This document shows positions 1-6,638 of a DNA stretch of 13,129 nucleotides, in pieces. The notes under the pieces were generated by a model that saw only the letters and a list, made by a program, of their open reading frames with translations, had not been told where the DNA came from and ran no database searches. Positions within the stretch are counted from its first letter, which is position 1. Each line of letters opens with the position of its first letter. The position numbers and the translations under genes were made by a program. Origin of the DNA: Spirochaetaceae bacterium (GTDB lineage Bacteria > Spirochaetota > Spirochaetia > Spirochaetales_E > Spirochaetaceae_B); contig QKJO01000103.1 of the NCBI GenBank assembly GCA_003249275.1, positions 1-13,129 on the forward strand, in the 5' to 3' direction.

Positions 1-12
1 CACTCTTGTCAT
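1..12 (-). CDS. Start of a minus-strand gene, probably the partner response regulator (partial)
   Basis: Only four codons lie in the window: ATG ACA AGA GTG (Met-Thr-Arg-Val), read leftward from position 12. The ATG shares one base with the TGA stop of the histidine kinase (TGATG overlap), the usual arrangement for translationally coupled genes. A start of the form M-T-R-V fits the first beta-strand of an OmpR-type receiver domain, and a membrane kinase is normally paired with such a gene. The identity is inference from context and cannot be proven with 12 bases. Confidence 0.5.
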
Positions 13-1676
13 CAGGTGTTTTCTCCCGGAGCGAAGGTGCAGGGGAGGGAGAGAGTGAACCGGCATCCCGTCACTCTCACACCATTCCTTTCATAGGGCG
101 ACTCCAGTTTCAGAGTGCCTCCCAGAACCCTTGCCTTTTTCAGGGCGATGTGGAGTCCCAGTCCGCTTCCTCTTGTCTGATTTTCCCGGCTGTAAAGGGT
201 TCTGTAGAAGGGTTCGAATACCTTCTTCTGTTCTCTCGCCGGGATACCGGCTCCTTCATCTTCAACGGTAACAGCCAGGGTTCCGCTGGTCCGGCACCGG
301 AAAACCACCCTGACGGGAGATCCTCCACCGTGGTAGAGGGCGTTGCTGATCAGATTGTTCAGAATCAGCTTGGTCTCTTCGGGATAACTCATTACCCCTT
401 CCGGAAATCCTTCCCCGTCCCAGATGATCCGGGTATTCTTTTCATCTGCCAGAGGGCTCAATCCCGCCTTAAGATCCTCCAGCAGGCTGTCGATGCGGAG
501 ATCCACCTGTTCCCGGGAGCCGTTGTGACGGCCCTCCATACTGGAAAACAGCAGGATCTCCTCGATCATCCCGCTCAGTCTGCCCGCCTGATCCTTCATC
601 ACCCGTCCGTATCTTTCCACCTTCTCGGGAGGGATGATTCCGCTTGAGAGATTATCCGCCGCCGACTGGATAACTGTCAGGGGAGTTCTGAGTTCGTGGG
701 TCATGGAGGCGACAAATTCCTTCTCCAGGCTTCTGATAGTTTTGAGCCTTCTCATCTGCATGATGAGGATCAGAAATACCAGACCTGTTCCGGCAAGAAT
801 CAGATTGCTGAGAAGCCATGTGAGGGCGGTTTTCCTCTCTATATCCCGGTAGTAGGGAGCATCGTCATAGCCCAGAACCAGAGCTGTACCGAACCGGGTG
901 GAGGGAACCTGGTCCGGTTTGACTGTAAAGTCGGGATTGATAACAGACGTCTCTCCGTCCCGGGGAGATTCACCCCGGTCATCCGGAATGAAGGGACGGT
1001 GGAGGTCGAACTCGTCAGGCAGGGGAATCACAAAATCAACAGAGCTGTCGTGGGTCCATCCGGTCAGTGCCGCCAGTGGACGGAAGGGAAAGGCGCGCAG
1101 ATCCCTGTCCCGGCCGTGGGGGATAATCTGTTCAGGATCAGGAGTGATCCAACTGAGGGAATACCCCTCCAGCGCCTCCCGGACGGCCGGCTTTATATAG
1201 TTTTCCACAATACCCTCCCGGTCAAGGATGACCTGAATCAGAAGTTCGGGACGTTCTGAGGGAGTGTAGAGCAGGAGGGAAACCTCGGGAAGGTCCTGTC
1301 CTCCTCTGGTTGTACGAATCTGGAACTCTCCGGGTCTGAGCGGATCTTCATTCAGAATAACAGGCACTTCCCCTATGATGTGAGGAATTTGGCCGTCGGG
1401 ACCGTAACCGGTTGTCAGTGCCGCCAGAGATCTCTGCAGGGCCTCTTCCGAGGAAAGGTCCAACTGCTTGAGGGATTGAATGAGAAGACCGATCCTCTGA
1501 TTTTCTCTGGAGTAGGTCCGGAAGACCGCAGACTCAAGGACCTGTTCCTCCCGAAATACACCTCTGATCATCTCCGTTTTAAAAAACCGGAAGACAAACA
1601 CTGCCCCGCAGGTCAGCAGGACGGTCAGCAGGAGAATCTGAAGGGTAAAACTGTAATCTTTTATTTTTTGAAGCAT
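12..1676 (-). CDS. Membrane-bound sensor histidine kinase with large extracytoplasmic domain
   Basis: This 554-residue sensor kinase autophosphorylates a histidine and passes the phosphate to a response regulator. One membrane segment lies at about residues 11-31 and a second at about 285-307. They enclose a periplasmic sensor region of roughly 250 residues that I do not recognise. There is no room for a HAMP domain: the second segment runs almost directly into the dimerisation helix with the H-box MTHELRTP (His327). The ATPase domain is complete: N-box NNLISNA (440-446), G1 box DEGAGIP (473-479), F-box FEPFYR (487-492) and G2 box GSGLGL (503-508). The ATG is preceded by AGGA (1684-1687) at 7-base spacing. 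It is transcribed away from the exporter operon and overlaps the next gene leftward, so it probably senses an envelope signal and governs the neighbouring pump. Kinase assignment is firm; the signal is unknown. Confidence 0.95.
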   Translation of the reverse strand: MLQKIKDYSFTLQILLLTVLLTCGAVFVFRFFKTEMIRGVFREEQVLESAVFRTYSRENQRIGLLIQSLKQLDLSSEEALQRSLAALTTGYGPDGQIPHIIGEVPVILNEDPLRPGEFQIRTTRGGQDLPEVSLLLYTPSERPELLIQVILDREGIVENYIKPAVREALEGYSLSWITPDPEQIIPHGRDRDLRAFPFRPLAALTGWTHDSSVDFVIPLPDEFDLHRPFIPDDRGESPRDGETSVINPDFTVKPDQVPSTRFGTALVLGYDDAPYYRDIERKTALTWLLSNLILAGTGLVFLILIMQMRRLKTIRSLEKEFVASMTHELRTPLTVIQSAADNLSSGIIPPEKVERYGRVMKDQAGRLSGMIEEILLFSSMEGRHNGSREQVDLRIDSLLEDLKAGLSPLADEKNTRIIWDGEGFPEGVMSYPEETKLILNNLISNALYHGGGSPVRVVFRCRTSGTLAVTVEDEGAGIPAREQKKVFEPFYRTLYSRENQTRGSGLGLHIALKKARVLGGTLKLESPYERNGVRVTGCRFTLSLPCTFAPGENT

Positions 1677-1727
1677 ATCTGATTCCTGCCTTAACCATAT
1701 CCTTTCCGTGACAATGGAACCAGAAAA

Positions 1728-1739
1728 AAAACATGTTTT
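1728..1739. repeat. 12-bp perfect palindrome in the divergent intergenic region
   Basis: The sequence AAAACATGTTTT is a perfect inverted repeat with no spacer, between the divergent kinase and exporter units. It could be an operator half-pair, but AT-rich DNA yields such palindromes by chance, so confidence in a function is low. Confidence 0.3.
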
Positions 1740-1742
1740 ATA
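1737..1742 (-). promoter_or_regulatory. Candidate -10 element for the sensor kinase gene
   Basis: On the minus strand positions 1742-1737 read TATAAA, five of six bases matching the sigma-70 -10 consensus. This lies about 60 bases upstream of the kinase start. The hexamer 17 bases further upstream (AATGTA) is a poor -35, which would fit an activator-dependent promoter because GTAAA boxes occupy that zone. This is pattern matching only. Confidence 0.3.
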
Positions 1743-1748
1743 TCACAT

Positions 1749-1773
1749 TTTACATAATTTACATTCCTTTTAC
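1749..1773. promoter_or_regulatory. Three tandem GTAAA boxes, candidate response-regulator binding site
   Basis: On the minus strand, from 1773 down to 1749, the sequence reads GTAAA-N6-GTAAA-N4-GTAAA (on the plus strand, two TTTACAT units at 1749-1755 and 1758-1764 followed by TTTTACT at 1768-1774). Box starts are 11 and 9 bases apart, about one helical turn, so all three face the same side of the DNA. OmpR/PhoB-family regulators bind direct repeats of this kind; the E. coli CpxR box is GTAAA-N(4-8)-GTAAA. The position between the kinase gene and the exporter operon makes this a good candidate operator for the partner regulator. The region is AT-rich, so chance repeats are possible. Confidence 0.45.
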
Positions 1774-1830
1774 TCTCCCTTAACCCGAGAGCTTCCTTCG
1801 TTGATTAAAGTAAGATCAGAGGTTTCAGAA

Positions 1831-3126
1831 ATGGATGCAGAAAAGAGAATTATTCAAATGGAAGAGGTGGCGCCCAAGTCTTCCAAAAAGAAAAAAAGAA
1901 CCAGAATTATGGTTATCGCGGGTATCCTGGTACTGACGGCCGGAGTATTTGCAACCCTCTGGTTTTCAACCGGTACGGACACATTTGTTCTCCGTGAATA
2001 CGACAGCGCTCAGGTGAGATCAGGACAGTTTGTCTCCACCACCGAAGCCAGCGGTACGGTCATCCTTCCCACCCAGGTCAGTATTGTCAGTCCCAGGGAC
2101 GGATATGCCCGGGAACTTCTTGTTCAGGAAGGTGACCAGGTGACTCCGCAGGATATTCTGGCTGTCCTGGATGTACCCGATCTGGATGATCAGAAGAATG
2201 AACTGACCCTCAGCCTGGAACAGGCGAAGATCGAACTTGAAAATGTCAGAAACAGCAGCACTTTCACGGTGGAAGGTCTGGAGCGGACCCTCTCCCGCCT
2301 GGAGAGCGATATAGCCGATGCCCGGGATGATGTTGATAAATACAGGGAACTGAGCGAACTGAAGACGTCCCGTCAGAGTGACTATGAGGATGCTCAGAAT
2401 ACTCTGAAAGATCTCCTGGAGCAGCAGGAGGACACTCAAGCTGATCTGGATCAAGCCCGTCTTTCAGGGGACATTTCCCTGAGAAAACAGCAGGCCGTCA
2501 TCAATCAGCTCAATATGGAACTGGCCACTGTGGAACAGGACATTGACGAGACCAGGATCAAGAGTCCCATCAGCGGGGAAGTGCTCAGTGTGAATGAGTC
2601 TCTCTCCATCAAAAGCAGTCTTATCGAACAATCCGATTCCCTCTTTGTGGTGGCAGACAGAAGTGACGTGTACATCGACTTCGATGTGTATGAACAGTAT
2701 GCGGGACTCCTTCAGGTCGGCGGCAGCATGAAGGTCACCATTGGGACCACTACCATGGATGCCAAAATCATAAAGATCGGCAAAATCGCCACCATGGACA
2801 CCGACGGTCTGTCGGCCATGATCACCGTACGGGCCCGGCCCGAGACGGATCTGACCCTCACCCCCGGTGCTTCCGCAGTAGCTTCCATCACCCTGGACGT
2901 GAAAGAGGGTGTACTTCTTCTTCCCCGGGGGTCCTGGCTGACCACGGGCAATCAGAAGTATGTCTATCTGATTCAGGGAAACAAGGCGGTGAAAACAAAG
3001 ATCACCGTGGGTGAGATTCAGGGATCGGATGTGGAAATTCTTCAGGGATTGAAGGCGGGAGATGAAGTGATCACCGGCAGTTATCAGACCTATATAGACC
3101 AGGATGAGATTACTCTCAAACCCTGA
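1831..3126 (+). CDS. Periplasmic adaptor (membrane fusion protein) of a MacAB-type exporter
   Basis: This 431-residue protein links the inner-membrane ABC pump to the outer-membrane channel. Residues 18-25 are a basic stretch, followed by one membrane anchor at about 27-46. Next come half of a lipoyl-like domain (about 80-118), a long Glu/Gln/Asp-rich alpha-helical hairpin (about 120-242) and the second lipoyl half with the motif IKSPISGEV (243-251). Beta-barrel and membrane-proximal domains follow to the end. This is the HlyD/MacA family order, and the length is normal. I chose the ATG at 1831 because AGAGG (1818-1822) sits 8 bases upstream and the protein then opens with a short cytoplasmic tail and the anchor; an in-frame GTG at 1708 would add 41 unlikely residues. 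First gene of the exporter operon, divergent from the sensor kinase. Confidence 0.93.
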   Translation: MDAEKRIIQMEEVAPKSSKKKKRTRIMVIAGILVLTAGVFATLWFSTGTDTFVLREYDSAQVRSGQFVSTTEASGTVILPTQVSIVSPRDGYARELLVQEGDQVTPQDILAVLDVPDLDDQKNELTLSLEQAKIELENVRNSSTFTVEGLERTLSRLESDIADARDDVDKYRELSELKTSRQSDYEDAQNTLKDLLEQQEDTQADLDQARLSGDISLRKQQAVINQLNMELATVEQDIDETRIKSPISGEVLSVNESLSIKSSLIEQSDSLFVVADRSDVYIDFDVYEQYAGLLQVGGSMKVTIGTTTMDAKIIKIGKIATMDTDGLSAMITVRARPETDLTLTPGASAVASITLDVKEGVLLLPRGSWLTTGNQKYVYLIQGNKAVKTKITVGEIQGSDVEILQGLKAGDEVITGSYQTYIDQDEITLKP

Positions 3127-3224
3127 AGCAGGGCACCCCCCGACTCATGACAGAGCCGCGGTGACGAAAGCCATAAGAGCCGAAAAAGGCGCCTCGGGCC
3201 AAGGCCCGCAGAAGGAGTAGAAAA
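3127..3224 (+). other. Structured gap inside the exporter operon
   Basis: This 98-base gap is the only sizeable spacer in an operon whose other junctions are an 8-base overlap, 16 bases and 1 base. It is GC-rich with two apparent hairpins: a small GCC-GAAAAA-GGC (3179-3190) and a stronger CGGGCC-AA-GGCCCG (3195-3208). Neither is followed by a T-run, so it is not an obvious intrinsic terminator. A good ribosome site, AAGGAG (3212-3217), lies 7 bases before the ATPase start and 3 bases after the hairpin. It may act as an mRNA processing or stability element, or tune translation of the ATPase. I see no open reading frame of interest in it. Confidence 0.45.
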
Positions 3225-3917
3225 ATGATCAGACTTGAAAATATCAATAAGTTTTATGACCTGGGAGACACAAGAGTAACCGCATTGAAGGATGTCTCAC
3301 TCTCCATCAACAGAGGAGAATACATCGCCATCATGGGACCCTCCGGGTCCGGAAAGTCCACCCTTATGCACATCCTGGGTATTCTGGACAGCATCACAAC
3401 GGGACAGTACTTCCTGGAGGACTATGACATCAGTTCTCTGCCCGACAAGGAACAGGCCCGGATCAGGAACCGCCACTTCGGATTCATCTTCCAGAGCTTC
3501 AACCTCTTTCCGGAGCTCAGCGCCCTGGAGAATGTGATGCTCCCCATGAGCTATGCCGGGGTTCCCTGGAACAAACGGCGGGAACGGGCTGTCGAACTGC
3601 TGGGTGAGGTGGGGCTGGATCACCGTATGAACCATCTTCCCACCATGATGAGCGGGGGAGAGCAGCAGAGAGTCGCCATCGCCCGGTCCCTCTCCAATGA
3701 TCCCGATCTGATCCTGGCGGATGAGCCGACGGGAAACCTCCCTACCGAAAAGGGGGAGGAGATCATGAGGATTCTGGAACAGTTCAACCGCAGGGGAGTC
3801 ACCGTGGTGATGGTGACCCACAACCCGGACCAGGGCAGAAGAGCCGGCCGTGTGATCAGTCTGAGAGACGGTCAGCTGCAGGATGAACTGACCGCACAGG
3901 AGGACATCCGTGCGTAG
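3225..3917 (+). CDS. ABC exporter ATPase, MacB/LolD type
   Basis: This 230-residue, single-domain ATPase powers the two permeases that follow. Visible motifs are Walker A GPSGSGKST (38-46), Q-loop Gln90 in FIFQSFNL, signature MSGGEQQR (142-149), Walker B LILADEP with the catalytic Glu167, and H-loop His199. The N-terminus and length match the MacB/LolD/FtsE-like family, also called type VII or mechanotransmission ABC systems. The region after Walker B reads TGNLPTEKG, whereas the family normally has an aspartate in this D-loop (GNLD); here it is proline (Pro173). The ATG is set by AAGGAG at 7-base spacing. The 3' end overlaps the first permease by 8 bases, pointing to coupled, equimolar synthesis. 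In classical MacB the ATPase is fused to the permease; here it is a separate chain. Confidence 0.95.
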   Translation: MIRLENINKFYDLGDTRVTALKDVSLSINRGEYIAIMGPSGSGKSTLMHILGILDSITTGQYFLEDYDISSLPDKEQARIRNRHFGFIFQSFNLFPELSALENVMLPMSYAGVPWNKRRERAVELLGEVGLDHRMNHLPTMMSGGEQQRVAIARSLSNDPDLILADEPTGNLPTEKGEEIMRILEQFNRRGVTVVMVTHNPDQGRRAGRVISLRDGQLQDELTAQEDIRA

Positions 3918-5313
3918 TGAAGAGGGTAAAATCATCGTCAGAAGGTTTCTGGACCGGTTCCTGGAATCAGGACTGCTGATCCTGGCCGTTGCACTGGGCA
4001 TCGGGGCCGCGTCATCAGGCATCGCCCTTCTGGCCAACACAATCAGTACCTCACAGAAGCTTCTGGATTCACCCGGGTACAAAGAGATCGTCGTCAGTAC
4101 GGCCGGAGAGGCTGAGGAAATGGATGTTCCCGTCAGCCTCAAAGCGGTTCAGGAGAATGCCGTTCTTACCTCGGAAGATCTCTCGGCGGGAGAACTGGCA
4201 CCGGCAGTGACTTATTCCTATGTAAAGAATTACAGCCGCATCCACTTTATCAACGAAGAGTCGGTGGCCCGTGATCAGCAGAGGATGGAGCAGATGGCTG
4301 CCGAAATACCCCCGCCCGGAGCCCTTCCGGAAGGCAGCGATGATGCAGCTGGAGGAGTACAGGACAACGGCGGGATGCCTCAGGGGCCTCCGGGGGGAGA
4401 ATTCATACAGTATTCGGAAAGTGATCTGGCAGAGGCTTCAGGCAAAAGCAACCTGATCATTGCCGATGAAGAGGAAGCCAGCGGTTATGAGGTGACACCC
4501 GGATTCTTTGACGCCTGGGGCAGCAGTGCCGAAGAGGGCAGTCTGTTTTCTCAGCAGGACATGACGGGCAACGGCTCCATCATCGTTCTGGGTGCCGACC
4601 TCGCCGATACTCTTCTGAAGAAGGGAGAGGAGCGCAGTTCTCTGCTGGGCAGGCAGCTGCTGACAAGGGAAGGTCTGATCACCGTCATCGGTATCCTTGC
4701 GGATGAGGGCGACACCAATCTCTACTATATGCCCTACAGAAGTTCGGGAAGCGGCGACTTCCGGAGATTCTTTATGAATACCCAGCTTCGTTTTGCCGTT
4801 GATGATCCCGACAGACTGGATGAAACGGCCCTTCTGCTGCAGAACTGGTTTGACAATCAGTTTGGAGAACAGCAGGTGGTCATCTCCAATCCCCGGGCCG
4901 AAGCACAGCAGCTGATCAGAAGAAATACGGGCCTGGCCCTGCTGATCATGTTCCTTTCCCTTTCCGGGCTGTTTATCGCGTCAGTCAATGTGTCCAATAT
5001 TCTGATGAGCCGGGGAATGCGGATGAAAAAACATGTGGGCATCCTCATGGCACTGGGGTCTTCCAAAAAACGGATCACCTTCCTCTTCGGTGCCGAGGCT
5101 CTGGGGATCACTCTGGCCGGTGCAGTGCTGGGAACTCTCCTCTCCCTGCCCCTGGGACGGTCCATGCAGAACTCCCTGGATATCTCAGGCGGAACGGCCC
5201 TCTACACCCTGCTGGGGGTTCTGCTTTCGGCAGTGCTGACCCTGGTCTTCGGCCTGCTTCCTGCCAGACAGTATTCAAAAATCGATCCGGCCGTCGCCAT
5301 GAGAGCGGTTTGA
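3910..5313 (+). CDS. MacB/FtsX-family ABC permease, first of a pair
   Basis: This 467-residue inner-membrane permease has the MacB layout. One membrane segment near the N-terminus (about 20-45) is followed by a large periplasmic core domain (about 50-335). Three more segments follow (about 340-365, 393-417 and 430-453). The loop after segment 2 reads RMKKHVGILMALGSSKKRI (371-389), typical of the FtsX domain, and the C-terminus ends IDPAVAMRAV, a common family ending. The periplasmic domain contains a Pro/Gly/Asp-rich stretch (about 134-164) that looks like a flexible insertion. The start is a GTG inside the end of the ATPase gene, backed by a perfect AGGAGG (3898-3903) 6 bases upstream. With the next gene it probably forms a heterodimeric pump that moves substrate from the periplasm or outer leaflet into the outer-membrane channel. 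The substrate cannot be told from sequence. Confidence 0.92.
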   Translation: MRSEEGKIIVRRFLDRFLESGLLILAVALGIGAASSGIALLANTISTSQKLLDSPGYKEIVVSTAGEAEEMDVPVSLKAVQENAVLTSEDLSAGELAPAVTYSYVKNYSRIHFINEESVARDQQRMEQMAAEIPPPGALPEGSDDAAGGVQDNGGMPQGPPGGEFIQYSESDLAEASGKSNLIIADEEEASGYEVTPGFFDAWGSSAEEGSLFSQQDMTGNGSIIVLGADLADTLLKKGEERSSLLGRQLLTREGLITVIGILADEGDTNLYYMPYRSSGSGDFRRFFMNTQLRFAVDDPDRLDETALLLQNWFDNQFGEQQVVISNPRAEAQQLIRRNTGLALLIMFLSLSGLFIASVNVSNILMSRGMRMKKHVGILMALGSSKKRITFLFGAEALGITLAGAVLGTLLSLPLGRSMQNSLDISGGTALYTLLGVLLSAVLTLVFGLLPARQYSKIDPAVAMRAV

Positions 5314-5329
5314 TTTAAAGGACAGAACC

Positions 5330-6637
5330 ATGAAAAAGTTTATCAATATGCTGATCCGGAACTGGTCCGGATCAGCGGCCAAAATCATTATGACTCTGGG
5401 TGCTGTCGCCCTGGGAACCTGCATTCTGGTGCTGACCAACAGCGCCGGGATCATCCTGAAGGAACAGATCACCTCCCAGATGGACAAGGACGGAGTCATC
5501 CTCTATGTGGCCAACGGGTCATGGGATTCTTCGGGCAACGTGGACCTTGTCCGTCCTGCCGAATGGGATGTCACGGCCCCCTCCGTCGTTGTCAGCGACA
5601 TTGCCGAGGTACAGGCGGCGGTGCCCGTCTCCACGCCTCCCTTTCATCAGGTGACCACGGATGGAAAATCCTACAACCTCAGAAATACCGTGGGAACGGG
5701 GCCGGCTTACTTCGATATCTTTTCACTTGAAATTATCGCAGGAAGTCCCATGAGCGATACGGATCTTGATCAGGGACTTAAAAAAGTCTGGATCAGCTCC
5801 GAAACTGCCGAGCTCCTCTACGGTTCAGCGGAAGACGCCATAGGCAAGTGGATACAGCCTCCCGGGGAGATGCTGAACAGAGGGCCCGGGGGCAGACAGC
5901 AGAATGTAGTCCAGCAGTTCTCCGTGGCCGGGGTGTTCCAGTCTCCTTCCGAGGTAGCCAGGCGGTCCTACGGCATCGGAGACCTGATCTACCCCTATAC
6001 CTCCATGATCGGAGCCGGGGGAAACAAGCAGATGATGCTGAATATGGTTTCCGGGCAGTTTGTCCTCCGGGCGGAAGGGCAGTCGGTGGAGAAGATCTCC
6101 GCCTCCCTCCGTCAGGTCCTGACCTCCAGTTTCGGGGATGATATCTCCGTGGTTACCTGGGAAGGCTCAACCAGGGGGACTTCCAGTTATATGGAGGAAC
6201 TCCGTCAGTCGGTCAATGTCTTCTCCGTCTCCCTCTCCCTCCTGGGTATCGTTCTCCTTCTGACCAGTTCTCTGGGAATCTTCAGTATCATGGTCGTGGA
6301 GGCTCTGAACCGGAGGAAAGACATCGCTCTGGAACGGGCTCTGGGCGCCTCCCGCAAGGATGTGGTCAAAGAGTTCTGGATCTGGTCTCTCATGCTGAGT
6401 CTGACCGGAGCCCTCATCGGCGTGATTCTGGCCTTCATCCTCTCCGGACCGGTTCTGAACACCCTTTCTCCCCTGGTGGGCGAGGTGTCGGCTCAGTTCA
6501 GCCAGGCGGCGGGGATCCGGTTCATTTCCATCCTCCGGAGTGTCTTTTTCGCAGTCCTCTTCGGCGGTGTACTCGGCCTTCTGCCTTCCTTCTCCGCCGT
6601 TAGGGGTAATATTGCCGAAACCCTGAGGGAGGCCTGA
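5330..6637 (+). CDS. MacB/FtsX-family ABC permease, second of a pair
   Basis: This 435-residue permease has the same topology as the gene before it: membrane segment at about 18-43, periplasmic core domain at about 50-290, then segments at about 296-322, 349-373 and 401-423. The cytoplasmic loop reads NRRKDIALERALGASRKDV (327-345), close to the textbook MacB loop that contacts the ATPase. The periplasmic domain has the SS.TAELLYG and FSVAGVF elements expected of a MacB core domain. It differs clearly from the first permease and lacks its low-complexity insertion, so the pair is not a recent duplication. The ATG follows AAGGA (5318-5322) at 7-base spacing, 16 bases after the previous stop. Expected role: second half of a heterodimeric transmembrane unit served by the single ATPase. 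Confidence 0.92.
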   Translation: MKKFINMLIRNWSGSAAKIIMTLGAVALGTCILVLTNSAGIILKEQITSQMDKDGVILYVANGSWDSSGNVDLVRPAEWDVTAPSVVVSDIAEVQAAVPVSTPPFHQVTTDGKSYNLRNTVGTGPAYFDIFSLEIIAGSPMSDTDLDQGLKKVWISSETAELLYGSAEDAIGKWIQPPGEMLNRGPGGRQQNVVQQFSVAGVFQSPSEVARRSYGIGDLIYPYTSMIGAGGNKQMMLNMVSGQFVLRAEGQSVEKISASLRQVLTSSFGDDISVVTWEGSTRGTSSYMEELRQSVNVFSVSLSLLGIVLLLTSSLGIFSIMVVEALNRRKDIALERALGASRKDVVKEFWIWSLMLSLTGALIGVILAFILSGPVLNTLSPLVGEVSAQFSQAAGIRFISILRSVFFAVLFGGVLGLLPSFSAVRGNIAETLREA

Positions 6638-6638
6638 T

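Noticed and set aside
6..647. 213-codon plus-strand open frame opposite the sensor kinase catalytic domain
   Set aside because: The minus strand carries H, N, G1, F and G2 boxes there; the plus-strand product matches nothing.
1724..1731. Run of eight A as a phase-variation tract
   Set aside because: It is intergenic, not between promoter elements I can support, and runs of eight A are expected in AT-rich DNA.
1708..1830. In-frame 5' extension of the adaptor gene from a GTG at 1708
   Set aside because: It adds 41 residues before a normal N-terminus, covers the AT-rich regulatory gap and GTAAA boxes, and has no ribosome site; the ATG at 1831 has AGAGG at 8 bases.
3130..3190. Faint likeness to a cyclic-di-GMP (GEMM) riboswitch: AGGGCA and GACGAAAGCC
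   Set aside because: The core GACGCAAAGCC is not matched, no P2 stem with a GNRA loop can be drawn between the two pieces, and the spot lies inside an operon.
3297..4142. 281-codon open frame on the minus strand across the ATPase and first permease
   Set aside because: It is antisense to two genes with clear family motifs, has no recognisable domain and crosses their junction; a GC-rich coding shadow.
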